DNA of 64,000 nucleotides from Verrucomicrobiales bacterium (GTDB lineage: Bacteria > Verrucomicrobiota > Verrucomicrobiia > Verrucomicrobiales > DEV007): contig JANQVJ010000043.1 of NCBI GenBank assembly GCA_030730365.1, positions 19,859 to 83,858 of the forward strand. Reading direction: 5' to 3'. A model generated the notes under the pieces. The model ran no database searches and was not told where the DNA came from. It saw only the letters and a list, made by a program, of their open reading frames with translations. Below are positions 1 to 8,978 of the stretch, in pieces. The position numbers and the translations under genes are program-made. Positions within the stretch are counted from its first letter, which is position 1, and each line of letters opens with the position of its first letter.

Positions 1-2
1 GC

Positions 3-992
3 CGGGTCAAACTCACCAACGTAGACGACTGCACCAAGCGTGGCCTTGTGAAGCCGGGGGAAATTCCTCTCCAGGTCGCAGCCGAGCGCCTTCAGGCGGA
101 CAAGGTCGACATCCTCCACACCATCGGCGGAGACGATACCAACACTACGGCCGCTGATCTCGCCAACTACCTTCACGAGCACGGCTACAAGCTCACCGTC
201 GTCGGTCTCCCGAAGACGATCGACAACGACGTCTACCCGATCAAACAGACTCTCGGGGCCTGGACCGCCGCTCACCAGAGCGCACGCTTCTTCCGCAACG
301 TCGCGAACGAAAACACCACGAGTGCGCGCCAGCTCATCATCCACGAGGTCATGGGTCGCCACTGCGGCTGGCTCACGGCCCGCGCCGCCTACGATTATCA
401 TGAGAGCCTCCACCAGTATGACTGGCTCCCCGACGCACTCCTCCACCAGCTTCGCTGGGATGTCGATGCCGTCTGGGTGCCTGAAATGGAGATCAACATG
501 GAAGCGGAGATCGAACGCCTCAATGCGAAGATGGACGAGCACGACAGCGTAAACATTTTCCTCAGCGAAGGCGCCGGGCTCGACAACATCATCGCCGAGA
601 TGAAATCCAAGGGGCAGGAGCCGGCCAGGGACGCCTTCGGCCACTACCGTCTCGACTCGGTCAACGTTGGCCAGTGGTTCGCCAATCAGCTCAAGGAAAA
701 GCTCGGAGCCGAGAAATTCCTCGTGCAGAAGAGCGGTTACTTCGCCCGCAGCGCCGCGCCCAATGAAGACGATCTCGAGCTCATCAAAGCCAGCTGTGCC
801 CAGGCTGCCAAGTCCGCTCTCGAGGGGGTCAGTGGTGTCGCCGGTCTCGACGAAGACAACGGCGATGTCATGAGCACGATCGCCTTTCCCCGTATCAAAG
901 GCGGTAAGCCATTCGATATCGACGAGAGCTGGTTCACCAATCTCCTCGTCGAAATCGGCCAGCCCAAAGGTCGGCGGATCGAGGCGCATTGA
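3..992 (+). CDS. pfp: Pyrophosphate--fructose-6-phosphate 1-phosphotransferase, 5'-truncated by the window
   Basis: Cytoplasmic glycolytic enzyme that phosphorylates fructose-6-phosphate with PPi instead of ATP, reversibly. The frame is open from base 3, so the GTG at 48 is probably internal and the true start lies before the window. Visible motifs are GGDDTN (about 133-150), PKTIDND (about 211-231) and MGRHCGW (about 349-369). The second Asp of GGDD and the Lys of PKTIDND are the residues that distinguish PPi-dependent from ATP-dependent phosphofructokinases, so PPi use is well supported. About 329 codons are present; the N-terminal nucleotide-binding Gly-rich segment is missing. A hairpin follows the stop. 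The next gene is pyruvate phosphate dikinase, the other PPi-linked glycolytic enzyme. Confidence 0.93.
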   Translation, partial: RVKLTNVDDCTKRGLVKPGEIPLQVAAERLQADKVDILHTIGGDDTNTTAADLANYLHEHGYKLTVVGLPKTIDNDVYPIKQTLGAWTAAHQSARFFRNVANENTTSARQLIIHEVMGRHCGWLTARAAYDYHESLHQYDWLPDALLHQLRWDVDAVWVPEMEINMEAEIERLNAKMDEHDSVNIFLSEGAGLDNIIAEMKSKGQEPARDAFGHYRLDSVNVGQWFANQLKEKLGAEKFLVQKSGYFARSAAPNEDDLELIKASCAQAAKSALEGVSGVAGLDEDNGDVMSTIAFPRIKGGKPFDIDESWFTNLLVEIGQPKGRRIEAH

Positions 993-1028
993 GGGTTGAG
1001 GGACTTGCGGTAAAACATTTACCCACTT

Positions 1029-1066
1029 GCGGATGAGTGATTTGTCTCATCCGCTTGCGGATTTTT
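1029..1066 (+). terminator. Probable terminator after pfp
   Basis: GCGGATGAG (1029-1037) pairs with CTCATCCGC (1046-1054) across an 8-nt loop, and a T-run lies at 1062-1066. The six bases between stem and T-run make it an imperfect intrinsic terminator. Confidence 0.55.
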
Positions 1067-1139
1067 CAGCTATCGACACACCGGGCTGGGTCGCAGCCCG
1101 AAAAGGACAGGTGACGAATCCCCACCGGCGCTAAGCTAT

Positions 1140-1167
1140 TTGACACTTGAGCTGCGGCGGTTACAGT
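1140..1167 (+). promoter_or_regulatory. Candidate promoter for ppdK
   Basis: TTGACA (1140-1145), a 16-bp spacer and TACAGT (1162-1167). If used, it gives a leader of about 135 nt before the ATG at 1309. Confidence 0.4.
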
Positions 1168-1308
1168 TGCGCCGCCTCAGCGTCGAGGCTGTTTCTTGCC
1201 GTTCCCCCCCGCAGAGTTTCAGCCCGTCCCGCTTTTCGCCGGACCGCTCCTGCATCTTCTCCGTCTCCACGTTTTCTACACACCAACATCGGATTATCCC
1301 AACGAGCT

Positions 1309-4092
1309 ATGGCCAAAACAAAACCCGCGAAAAAAACTGCCGCTAAATCCGGCAACAAGAAGGCACCTGCAGGTGCGGAAAAACTCGTCTATTTCTTCGG
1401 CGGCAAAGAAGCCGACGGAGATGGCAGGATGAAACCGCTCCTCGGCGGTAAAGGAGCCAACCTCGCCGAGATGTCCCTCATCGGTCTCCCCGTGCCCGCC
1501 GGCATGACGATAACGACCGAGGTCTGCAACCACTACTACGCGAACGGTCTCAAGTGGCCCTCCAATCTCCAGAAGCAAATCGAAGAGAACATTGCCAAGA
1601 TCGAAGCGGTCATGGGCAAAAAATTCGGCGACCTCGCGAACCCGCTTCTCCTCTCCGTCCGCTCCGGCGCCCGTGATTCCATGCCCGGCATGATGGACAC
1701 GATCCTCAACCTCGGCATCAACGACGCCGTCGCCGAGTCACTTGCCAAAAAAACCGGCAACCCCACCTTCGCCTGGGACAGCTACCGCCGCTTCCTCCAG
1801 ATGTTCGGTGAAGTCGTTATGGGAGTCGAGCAGCACGACGACGAGCATCACGATCCCTTCGAAGTCATCCTCGACCGCGGCAAAGCCAAGCGCGGCGTGA
1901 AGAATGACTCTGACATGAACCTCGAAGAACTCAAGTGCGTCGTCGCCGAGTTCAAGGCCCTCATCAAAGAGCGCACCGGCAAAGACTTCCCTGAAGATCC
2001 GATGGAGCAGCTCGTCGGTTCGGTGAACGCCGTGTTCAACTCCTGGCAGAATGACCGCGCGAAGGTCTACCGTCAGAAGTATGGCATCCCCGCCGAGTGG
2101 GGCACTGCCGTCAACGTGCAGGCCATGGTCTTCGGTAACACCGGCAAGAAGTCGGGCACCGGCGTTGCCTTCACCCGCGACCCCGCCACCGGCGAAAACG
2201 TCTTCTACGGCGAATACCTCATCGACGCTCAGGGCGAAGATGTCGTGGCCGGGGTCCGTACCCCCAAGCAGGTCCGTGACATGGCGAAAGACCTCCCGAA
2301 CTCCCACAAAGAGCTCCTCAAGGTCCGCGCCATCCTCGAGAAGCATTTCCGCGACGTGCAGGACATCGAATTCACGATCGAGGACGGCAAGCTCTGGATG
2401 CTGCAAACCCGCACGGGCAAGCGCACCGGCTTCGCCGCCGTGAATATCGCCATCGACATGGTGAGAGAGAAGCTCATCACCAAGGAAGAGGCAATTCTCC
2501 GCATCCCCGCCGATGACCTCAGCCACCTCCTCGCTCCCATCTTTGATGCGGCCGACGAGAAGAAGGCAAAGAAAATGGGCTCGGGCCTACCCGCCGGTCC
2601 CGGCGCCGCCTCGGGCAGGATCTATTTCTCCGCCGAAGACGCCGTTTCGGCACAGGCTCGTGGTGAAAAGGTCATGCTCGTGCGCATGGCCACCTCCCCC
2701 GAAGATCTTCGCGGCATGATCGCCGCCGAGGGTATCCTCACGACCGAAGGCGGTGCCTCGTCACACGCGGCGCTCGTCGCCCGCCAGATGGGCAAGATCT
2801 GCGTCTGTGGTGCTCACAGCATGACGATCGACTACGGCCGGAAAACGCTTTCGGGGAACGGCGTCACTCTCAAGCAGGGTGACTTCCTCTCCCTCAACGG
2901 CTTCGTCGGCAATGTCTACGCCGGTGAGATCAAGGCCTCCCCTTCGCAGGTCATTCAGGGCCTTATCGAGGGCAAGGCTGCAGCGAAGAAGTCCGACACT
3001 TATAAGAAATTCGTGGAGCTCATGGAGTGGACCGATGCGTACCGTAAACTCGGTGTCCGCACCAACTCCGACACCCCCGGTCAGGTCAAACAGGCAATCC
3101 TCTTTGGTGGAGAAGGCATCGGGCTCACTCGCTCCGAGCACATGTTTTTCGAAGGCAACCGCATCGACGCTGTCCGCGAAATGATCCTTGCCGACGACGA
3201 CGACGGCCGTGCCAAGGCACTGGTTAAGATCAAAGCCTTCCAGAAGAAAGACTTCATCGGGATCTTCAAAGCGCTCGACGGTCGTCCTGCCACGATCCGC
3301 CTCCTCGATCCCCCGCTTCACGAGTTCATCGGCACGATGGACGCCAGTCAGATCAAAGATCTCTCGGCGAAGATCGGCATGTCGGCTCCCGACATCAAGA
3401 AGCGTATCCATTCGCTTCACGAAGAAAATCCCATGCTCGGTCACCGCGGTTGCCGTCTCGGCATCAGCTACCCCGCCGTCACCGCAGCGCAGGCGGAAGC
3501 GATCCTCGAGGCCGCGGCCGAGGTTCAGGCCAAGGGCATCAAGGTGCTCCCCGAGATCATGGTTCCTCTCGTCGCTTACGCCCGTGAGCTCGAACTGCAG
3601 AAGCAGGTCATCGATGCCGCAGCTGAAGGCGTGCGTCGGAAATACGGCCTCAAGAAGTCCGAATTGAAGTATACGGTCGGCACCATGATCGAAATCCCCC
3701 GCGCCGCGATCACCGCTGACAAAGTGGCAGAGCACGCCGAGTTCTTCTCGTTCGGAACGAACGACCTCACCCAGACCGGTCTCGGCCTCAGCCGTGATGA
3801 CTCATCCTCTTTCCTCCCGACCTATCAGGACGCGGAGATCATGAACACGAACCCCTTCGCCAGCCTCGATCAGGATGGTGTCGGTGAATTGGTGAAAATG
3901 GGAGTCGCGCGCGGTCGTGCCACCAAGCCGAAGCTCAAAATCGGTATCTGCGGCGAACACGGTGGTGACCCGGAGTCAGTTAAGTTCTTCCACCGGACCG
4001 GACTCGACTACGTCTCCTGCTCACCCTTCCGTATCCCGATCGCCCGCCTCGCCGCCGCGCAGGCTGCCCTCGAGGACAGGAAGAGAAAGTAA
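1309..4092 (+). CDS. ppdK: Pyruvate, phosphate dikinase
   Basis: Interconverts ATP + Pi + pyruvate and AMP + PPi + phosphoenolpyruvate in the cytoplasm. The product is 927 aa, slightly longer than the usual 870-910 because of a Lys/Ala-rich N-terminal tail of about 20 residues. The start is placed at the ATG at 1309, since family similarity (YFFGGKEADG..., GGKGANLAEM) begins just after it. The order is nucleotide-binding domain, the phosphohistidine loop TEGGASSHAALVAR with catalytic His near residue 486, and a PEP/pyruvate TIM-barrel with GTNDLTQ and the catalytic Cys near 881 in CGEHGGDP. All key residues are present. It follows a PPi-dependent phosphofructokinase, so PPi made here could be spent there. 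A strong terminator follows. Confidence 0.96.
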   Translation: MAKTKPAKKTAAKSGNKKAPAGAEKLVYFFGGKEADGDGRMKPLLGGKGANLAEMSLIGLPVPAGMTITTEVCNHYYANGLKWPSNLQKQIEENIAKIEAVMGKKFGDLANPLLLSVRSGARDSMPGMMDTILNLGINDAVAESLAKKTGNPTFAWDSYRRFLQMFGEVVMGVEQHDDEHHDPFEVILDRGKAKRGVKNDSDMNLEELKCVVAEFKALIKERTGKDFPEDPMEQLVGSVNAVFNSWQNDRAKVYRQKYGIPAEWGTAVNVQAMVFGNTGKKSGTGVAFTRDPATGENVFYGEYLIDAQGEDVVAGVRTPKQVRDMAKDLPNSHKELLKVRAILEKHFRDVQDIEFTIEDGKLWMLQTRTGKRTGFAAVNIAIDMVREKLITKEEAILRIPADDLSHLLAPIFDAADEKKAKKMGSGLPAGPGAASGRIYFSAEDAVSAQARGEKVMLVRMATSPEDLRGMIAAEGILTTEGGASSHAALVARQMGKICVCGAHSMTIDYGRKTLSGNGVTLKQGDFLSLNGFVGNVYAGEIKASPSQVIQGLIEGKAAAKKSDTYKKFVELMEWTDAYRKLGVRTNSDTPGQVKQAILFGGEGIGLTRSEHMFFEGNRIDAVREMILADDDDGRAKALVKIKAFQKKDFIGIFKALDGRPATIRLLDPPLHEFIGTMDASQIKDLSAKIGMSAPDIKKRIHSLHEENPMLGHRGCRLGISYPAVTAAQAEAILEAAAEVQAKGIKVLPEIMVPLVAYARELELQKQVIDAAAEGVRRKYGLKKSELKYTVGTMIEIPRAAITADKVAEHAEFFSFGTNDLTQTGLGLSRDDSSSFLPTYQDAEIMNTNPFASLDQDGVGELVKMGVARGRATKPKLKIGICGEHGGDPESVKFFHRTGLDYVSCSPFRIPIARLAAAQAALEDRKRK

Positions 4093-4130
4093 TCGACGCG
4101 CATCAGCGTCCGCGTGACGTTTGATTTCCG

Positions 4131-4162
4131 AAAAGGCGGTCTCGCAAGAGACCGCCTTTTTT
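4131..4162 (+). terminator. Intrinsic terminator of ppdK
   Basis: AAGGCGGTCTC pairs with GAGACCGCCTT around a GCAA tetraloop (4144-4147), followed by T's to 4162. This is a textbook Rho-independent terminator 38 bp after the ppdK stop. Confidence 0.92.
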
Positions 4163-4210
4163 CGTCTTTCCCTAGTCGACGATCACTGGAAACCGATGCC
4201 CCGACCGGGC

Positions 4211-4380
4211 TTGCCGCGCGACAGGAATCGCAGCGAAGCGGAGATAGCCAGCCATAGGCGGCCCAAAGGGCAAGCGCAGCGCGGCAATGTTACCCCTCCT
4301 TGAATCCCACCCGCCATACCGACCTGTCCCCACTCGCTCTGCAACCCCAAGGAGGTGCGACATTCCTGTCGCACGGCTAC
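4211..4380. repeat. Dispersed palindromic repeat, locus A (BIME-like)
   Basis: A perfect palindrome GTGCGACA-TTCC-TGTCGCAC lies at 4355-4374, preceded by CAAGGAG. A decayed partner in opposite orientation (GCGCGACAGGAAT) lies near 4215-4227, and CCTCCTTGA at about 4296-4304. The shared TTCC loop, the flanking CAAGGAG and the intergenic placement match the repeats at 26.4, 30.5, 37.7 and 47.1 kb. It fills most of the 4093-4445 gap, which otherwise holds only the ppdK terminator. Confidence 0.65.
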
Positions 4381-4445
4381 CCCCGCCACCCTTCCCGGAA
4401 TCGGTTGACTTCACCTGCGCCTCTCCCGACACTGCACCTCTTTCC

Positions 4446-5156
4446 ATGGCCGCGCTTTCCCTTCCCACTGACTACCCGCGCATCCGGCAGGTGGGCAGCT
4501 TTGACGAGTTGATTTCAACTCCGTTCGGCGACGGAGTTAACGCACTCTGCTGGCCTCGCACGCTCACAGGGGACTTCAGCGAAGTCGTCAGGCATCTCGC
4601 GCTCGACGACGATCTCACCACGCTCGACGAAGAAATACTCCTCGCCCTTCCTCTCAGCGAAGCGGGACAAATCGCGGTCGCAATTCTCCTCCGTGACCTG
4701 CGAAGCCTCCGTGACCTCGAACTCGATCCCGTCCTGAACGCGATCACCGCCTACCCGCGCGACGAGGAGCCCGGGGCCATCCCCGTCGATGTCTATTCCT
4801 TCCATGCCGACAGTGCTCCGGTCGTGGCCGAGACGTGGCTATGCACCTATCACGGAGCCCCCAGTGAAGGGCTCCGCAATGACGAGGGCATCCGACGCCT
4901 TGCCCTCCCGGGGATGCGGGAGATTCTGCTCGCCGAGTACGGCGGCACGGACGACGAGGGCTTCACCGACTATCTCAGCGAGCACTGCTACGACCTTCAC
5001 TACGCGCCCCTCCCCGCCGCGCAGCCTTTCAGCTTCGGCGTCGGGCATCTCTGGCGCATCGCGGTTGACTACCCTGGCAGCCCCGTACCGCCCTGCCTTC
5101 ATCGTGCGCCTGAAAGCCTCCCCGGGGACCTGGTAAGACTGCTCCTCATTTCCTAA
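4446..5156 (+). CDS. Conserved protein of unknown function, possibly DUF1826-like
   Basis: A 236-aa soluble protein with no signal peptide or membrane segment. I chose the ATG at 4446: the frame is open back to 4287, but that part is Pro/Arg-rich and coincides with the palindromic repeat. Visible features are an acidic N-terminal half and a C-terminal half with SFHAD (about residue 118), LCTYHGAPSEGLRND, and HRAP near the end. The His-x-Asp plus distal His arrangement is reminiscent of a small metal-binding barrel and of DUF1826 proteins, but I recognise this only weakly. It lies 12 bp before the pseudouridine synthase gene and is probably co-transcribed with it. The function is unknown. Confidence 0.6.
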   Translation: MAALSLPTDYPRIRQVGSFDELISTPFGDGVNALCWPRTLTGDFSEVVRHLALDDDLTTLDEEILLALPLSEAGQIAVAILLRDLRSLRDLELDPVLNAITAYPRDEEPGAIPVDVYSFHADSAPVVAETWLCTYHGAPSEGLRNDEGIRRLALPGMREILLAEYGGTDDEGFTDYLSEHCYDLHYAPLPAAQPFSFGVGHLWRIAVDYPGSPVPPCLHRAPESLPGDLVRLLLIS

Positions 5157-5168
5157 AAAACTCCGCCA

Positions 5169-5891
5169 GTGAAGCTCGAAGACTTCATTTCCAAACGTCT
5201 CCAGATCGGACGCCGCTCCGCCCGCGCTCTCATCCTCGACGGCAAAGTCACGCATCGCGGCGCTCCAACTGAAGACCATCGTTGCGAGGTGACCCGCTTC
5301 GATGAAGTCACCGTCGGCGGAAAAATCCTCCAGAGCTCCCTGCCCCGACTCTACCTGATGCTCCACAAGCCCGTCGGCATCCTCAGCGCGACGAGCGATC
5401 GCGAGCACCGCACCGTCCTCGATCTCATCGATCACCCTGACAAAGCCACCCTTCACCTTGCCGGCCGTCTCGACCGCGGCTCCACCGGACTCGTCCTGCT
5501 GAGCAATGACGGCCAATGGACTGGGTCACTCACCTCGCCCGGTCGCAAGGTCGAAAAAAGCTACCTCGTCGAGACCGACCGTCCCATTCCGGCCGAGGCC
5601 ATGGCCCGTTTTGCCGAAGGTTTCCCTTTCCCGACCGAGGGCATCACGACGCTCCCCGCCCTACTCGAGATTCTCGAGCCGCAGCGCGCCCGTGTCACCC
5701 TGCAAGAAGGCCGCTATCACCAGATCAAGCGCATGTTCCACCGTCTCGACGGCATCAGGCTGCGCTCGCTCCATCGTGATCGCATCGGCCCGCTCAGCCT
5801 TCCCGAGGGCCTCAAGCCCGGGCAATGGAGACCGCTCACCGGCGCGGAACTCGACGCTTTCGCCGAACCTCCCTCGTCCGGAATCGATTGA
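5169..5891 (+). CDS. rsuA: 16S rRNA pseudouridine synthase, RsuA family
   Basis: Converts a specific uridine of rRNA to pseudouridine; RsuA itself modifies U516 of 16S rRNA. The protein is 240 aa, normal for the family. An S4 RNA-binding domain covers residues 1-57 (LEDFISKRLQIGRRSARALI). The catalytic domain follows with KPVGILSATSD and the active-site loop GRLDRGSTGL, whose Asp102 is the catalytic aspartate. GRYHQIKRMF near residue 181 is the usual C-terminal family motif. RsuA, RluE and RluF share these features, so the exact target uridine cannot be read from sequence alone. The preceding gene ends 12 bp upstream. Confidence 0.9.
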   Translation: MKLEDFISKRLQIGRRSARALILDGKVTHRGAPTEDHRCEVTRFDEVTVGGKILQSSLPRLYLMLHKPVGILSATSDREHRTVLDLIDHPDKATLHLAGRLDRGSTGLVLLSNDGQWTGSLTSPGRKVEKSYLVETDRPIPAEAMARFAEGFPFPTEGITTLPALLEILEPQRARVTLQEGRYHQIKRMFHRLDGIRLRSLHRDRIGPLSLPEGLKPGQWRPLTGAELDAFAEPPSSGID

Positions 5892-5934
5892 CGAGCCAAT
5901 CTTCTACCTTAACCGTATCCCTACCCAACCAACC

Positions 5935-6306
5935 ATGAAAAACCTCACCTTCCTCTGCTCCGCCCTCCTTATTATCACCGGTCTCGTCGGCTATTTCGCC
6001 TGGGAGGCGATCGGCGCGACGAAACAATCTTTCACCTCGCTGATCCCGACTTTTGTGGGAGCGCTCATGCTCATCGGCGGGCTCATCGCCTTGAAAAAGA
6101 ACATGCTCGGCATGCACATCGCCGTGACCTTTTCCCTCCTCGGCACCCTCGCCGGCCTCGGTCGCCTCGTCCCCGGCTTCATCAAGGGCACGGTCGACTT
6201 CGCCGAGGCCGCGCCCAAGCTCATCCTCGTGATGACCGTGATCTGCCTCTTCTACACCGTCACGGCGGTGCGCTCCTTCATCGCCGCCCGTCGCGCCCGC
6301 GGCTGA
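5935..6306 (+). CDS. Small four-helix membrane protein, unknown function
   Basis: A 123-aa integral membrane protein. Four hydrophobic segments lie at about residues 3-24, 31-52, 58-82 and 92-114, with a short basic C-terminal tail (SFIAARRARG). The layout, with a Gly-rich second helix and a KKNMLGMHIAV loop, resembles a small family of uncharacterised proteins that I recall as frequent in Planctomycetes and Verrucomicrobia; no function is known. The ATG at 5935 puts the first helix at the N-terminus; the upstream extension of this frame runs through the rsuA-like gene and is not coding. A strong terminator follows, so it closes the transcription unit. Confidence 0.78.
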   Translation: MKNLTFLCSALLIITGLVGYFAWEAIGATKQSFTSLIPTFVGALMLIGGLIALKKNMLGMHIAVTFSLLGTLAGLGRLVPGFIKGTVDFAEAAPKLILVMTVICLFYTVTAVRSFIAARRARG

Positions 6307-6333
6307 GGTTTTCCTCCCCGACTCTTTCCCCAG

Positions 6334-6384
6334 CGGCTCGCTGGAAGCGGGTGGTATCCCGCTTCCACGAGCCGTTTTTCTTTT
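6334..6384 (+). terminator. Intrinsic terminator
   Basis: CGGCTCG-c-TGGAAGCGGG (6334-6351) pairs with CCCGCTTCCA-CGAGCCG (6358-6374) with a single bulged C. A T-rich run starts at 6375. Confidence 0.9.
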
Positions 6385-6412
6385 CCCCGCAAAAAAGCTC
6401 TACTTTCTTCTT

Positions 6413-6431
6413 GATATTGAGAGCAAGTATC
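6413..6431 (+). promoter_or_regulatory. Fur-like box upstream of the TonB-dependent receptor
   Basis: GATATTGAGAGCAAGTATC matches 13 of 19 positions of the classical E. coli Fur box GATAATGATAATCATTATC. It lies 37 bp before the receptor ATG and overlaps a possible -10 (TATCAT, 6428-6433), where a bound repressor would block RNA polymerase. Confidence 0.6.
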
Positions 6432-6468
6432 ATTAACGGTAGGGGCGGTTCAAGCAATCCTTCACCCT

Positions 6469-8889
6469 ATGACCATTAACACCCACCGCCTCGCACGAAT
6501 CTCTCTGGCGGGGATCTTCGCTTTCACCCTGAGCCTTTCCGAGGCTCAGGAAACTAGTTTCGCCCCCGTCATCGACGACGCCACGAGCGAACTCGATGCG
6601 ACCATCGTGGAATCCGCCCCGGCTCCCGCCCCCGCCGCTGCCCCGAGAGTGCGACAGGCCACCGTGTCGCGCCCCGTCGAGATCGAAGTCTACGACACGA
6701 TCGAGCCCGAGATCATCACCGGCGGTGTTGAGGAAACCTACGCCCTCCCCGGTTCCGGCTATTTCATCACGAGCCAGGACATCCGTGACAATAACTACAC
6801 CAACGTGAACCGCGTCTTCGCGAAAGTCCCCGGCGTCTATGTCCGTGAAGAAGACGGAGCCGGCCTTTTCCCGAACATCTCCATCCGCGGCGTCGACGGC
6901 ACGCGGAATGAAAAGATCACCGTGATGGAAGACGGCATCCTCCAGGCCCCCTCGCCCTACTCCGCTCCTTCGGCTTATTATTCACCGAACATCGCCCGCA
7001 TGGCCGGTGTCGAGATTCTTAAAGGCTCGAGCCAGATTGGTTACGGCCCCAACACCACCGGCGGCGTCATCAACTACCTCTCCACTCCCATCCCGGAGCA
7101 TGAGCAGTTCTACATGCGCTCAACCTACGGCAGCAATGCCACGGCGATGGTTCACTCGCATTTCGGCGACACGCTCGAGACCGAAGCCGGTAAGTTCGGT
7201 TACCTCGGCGAGATCTACTACAAGCGCTCCGACGGCTTCCGCACGATCGAGCCCGGCTTCGGCATTCCCCGTTCCGACGAGACCGGTTTTAAAATGATCG
7301 AACCCATGATCAAACTCTCGTGGGAGCCCAACTCGGCAATCGACCAGAAGTTTGAATTCAAATACGGCTTCTCCGACATCGACGCCGACGAGAGCTACCT
7401 CGGCCTGACCGATTCCGATTTCAAAGCCGATCCCTACCGCCGCTACGCCGGTTCCTTCCTCGACAACATCACGACCGAGCAGCACCGCACCTATCTGAAA
7501 CACAGCATGGCACTGACCGACGATCTCGATATCCGCATCGCCGGCTACTACAATCAGTTCGAGCGCGACTGGTTCAAGATTCGCAACGTCAATGGCGCGG
7601 CTCTCCATACGACCCTCGGGCCGACCGGAAATCCCGCCGACCTCCTCACCCTTCGCGGATTCGCTCCCGGCAATCTTGGCTACCGGCACAACGCTCGTTC
7701 CTACGAATCCTACGGAGCGCAATTCTCGGGCGACTACCGCATCGAGACCGGCCCGCTCCAGCACAACTTCAATTTCGGCATCCGCCAGCACGAGGACAAC
7801 ATCCGTGTCTTTCAGGAAAATACCGACGTGGTCATCAATGGCCCAGGCATCGCCCCGACCATCATTGACCACGGTCCCGGCTCGGGCGGAAATAGCTTTC
7901 AGGAAGCCACTGCCACCGCTCTCTGGCTCAAGGACGACATCGCGATCGGACGCCTCACCGTCTCTCCCGGGGTCCGCCACGAGATCGTCGATCTCCATTA
8001 CACCGACTACGCCTCCGATGCGACCAACACCGTCACCGGAGTTGGCAATGGCGAGATGGACTGGTGGGTTGCCGGCATCGGCCTGACTTACGAACTCTCC
8101 GAGTCGAACTCGCTCTTCGGCGGTGTCCACGAGGGCATCGCCATCCCGAGCCCCAAAGATACCCTAAACGCCAACATCCAGCCCGAAGAGACTGTCAGCT
8201 ACGAACTCGGCCTGCGCCATCGCAGCGGCAACTTCAATGCCGAGGTCGCCGGGTTCATCACCGACTTTGAGAACATCATCAGCACCAGCGCCGGACTCGG
8301 TTTGACCGGTGTCCCCGTGACCAACGCCGGGACCGCCAACGTCCACGGTGTCGAGGCACTTGTCAGCTACGACCCCTTCCAGGGCGAAGCGGTGCGTTTG
8401 CCCCTCTTTCTCAGCACGACCTGGACCAGCGCGACGCTCGATCAGGCTCTCGTTGCCGGCGGTGGTGAAAACATCTACGGCGACGGAGCTGGCGGGCCCG
8501 GTATCGCCGGAGCGGATATTCCCTATATTCCTGACTGGAAAGTAGCCGTCGGTGTCGGGCTCGAGACCGATGCCTGGGGCGTCGACCTCGCCGCCACCTA
8601 CGTCAGCGATGCCTTTGGGACAGCACTTAACTCGCCCGTCCCCGTCACCTCGTCCCGTCAGGGTGAGATCGACGGCGGCGTGATCGTCGACCTTGGTGCT
8701 TACTACCAGCTCAATGATCAAACCAAACTCATCGGCGGTGTCCACAACCTCTTCGAGGAGGTCATGATCACCAGCCGGGTTCCCGAGGGCGCGCGAGTGA
8801 ACGCCCCTCGCGAGTTTTATATCGGATTCGAGATCCTCTGGGAGCCCCGCGAGACCTCCATCGGCGGCAAGTCGGTGGTCTCGAAGTAA
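6469..8889 (+). CDS. TonB-dependent outer-membrane receptor, FecA-like
   Basis: An 806-aa outer-membrane transporter that would import a ferric chelate using energy from TonB. A signal peptide occupies about residues 1-26 and is followed by an Ala/Pro-rich linker. The plug domain runs over about 90-210 (GSGYFITSQDIRD, ISIRGVDGTRNEKITVMEDG, LKGSSQIGYGPNTTGGVINY). A beta-barrel then extends to the C-terminus. The plug resembles FecA-type ferric citrate receptors, but no FecA N-terminal signalling domain is present and no fecIR pair is nearby, so the substrate stays open. Regulation by iron is suggested by the Fur-like box 37 bp upstream. It is bounded by terminators on both sides and is followed by a complete TonB energising operon. 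Confidence 0.92.
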   Translation: MTINTHRLARISLAGIFAFTLSLSEAQETSFAPVIDDATSELDATIVESAPAPAPAAAPRVRQATVSRPVEIEVYDTIEPEIITGGVEETYALPGSGYFITSQDIRDNNYTNVNRVFAKVPGVYVREEDGAGLFPNISIRGVDGTRNEKITVMEDGILQAPSPYSAPSAYYSPNIARMAGVEILKGSSQIGYGPNTTGGVINYLSTPIPEHEQFYMRSTYGSNATAMVHSHFGDTLETEAGKFGYLGEIYYKRSDGFRTIEPGFGIPRSDETGFKMIEPMIKLSWEPNSAIDQKFEFKYGFSDIDADESYLGLTDSDFKADPYRRYAGSFLDNITTEQHRTYLKHSMALTDDLDIRIAGYYNQFERDWFKIRNVNGAALHTTLGPTGNPADLLTLRGFAPGNLGYRHNARSYESYGAQFSGDYRIETGPLQHNFNFGIRQHEDNIRVFQENTDVVINGPGIAPTIIDHGPGSGGNSFQEATATALWLKDDIAIGRLTVSPGVRHEIVDLHYTDYASDATNTVTGVGNGEMDWWVAGIGLTYELSESNSLFGGVHEGIAIPSPKDTLNANIQPEETVSYELGLRHRSGNFNAEVAGFITDFENIISTSAGLGLTGVPVTNAGTANVHGVEALVSYDPFQGEAVRLPLFLSTTWTSATLDQALVAGGGENIYGDGAGGPGIAGADIPYIPDWKVAVGVGLETDAWGVDLAATYVSDAFGTALNSPVPVTSSRQGEIDGGVIVDLGAYYQLNDQTKLIGGVHNLFEEVMITSRVPEGARVNAPREFYIGFEILWEPRETSIGGKSVVSK

Positions 8890-8927
8890 GTTTTTCCCTG
8901 GTAATATCTCATCAAAAACAAAACTCA

Positions 8928-8972
8928 TCTCTGCCGGGAGATCCCGTTTTCCGGCAGAGACGCTTGCTTTTT
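8928..8972 (+). terminator. Intrinsic terminator of the receptor gene
   Basis: TCTCTGCCGG (8928-8937) pairs perfectly with CCGGCAGAGA (8951-8960), and T's follow at 8968-8972. It separates the receptor from the TonB operon. Confidence 0.8.
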
Positions 8973-8978
8973 CCTGAC

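Larger units (their letters stand above)
993..1308. other. Intergenic region between pfp and ppdK
   Basis: This 316-bp gap holds the terminator hairpin at 1029-1066, a second perfect hairpin CGGGCTG-ggtcg-CAGCCCG at 1082-1100, and a candidate promoter at 1140-1167 for the dikinase. The frame upstream of the dikinase ATG stays open back to 1147, but that stretch lacks family similarity. I found no tRNA or recognisable riboswitch. Confidence 0.5.

Noticed and set aside
1080..1135. Possible riboswitch in the ppdK leader around the hairpin at 1082-1100
   Set aside because: There is one simple stem, no conserved junction matching FMN, glycine or other common classes, and it lies upstream of the best promoter candidate.
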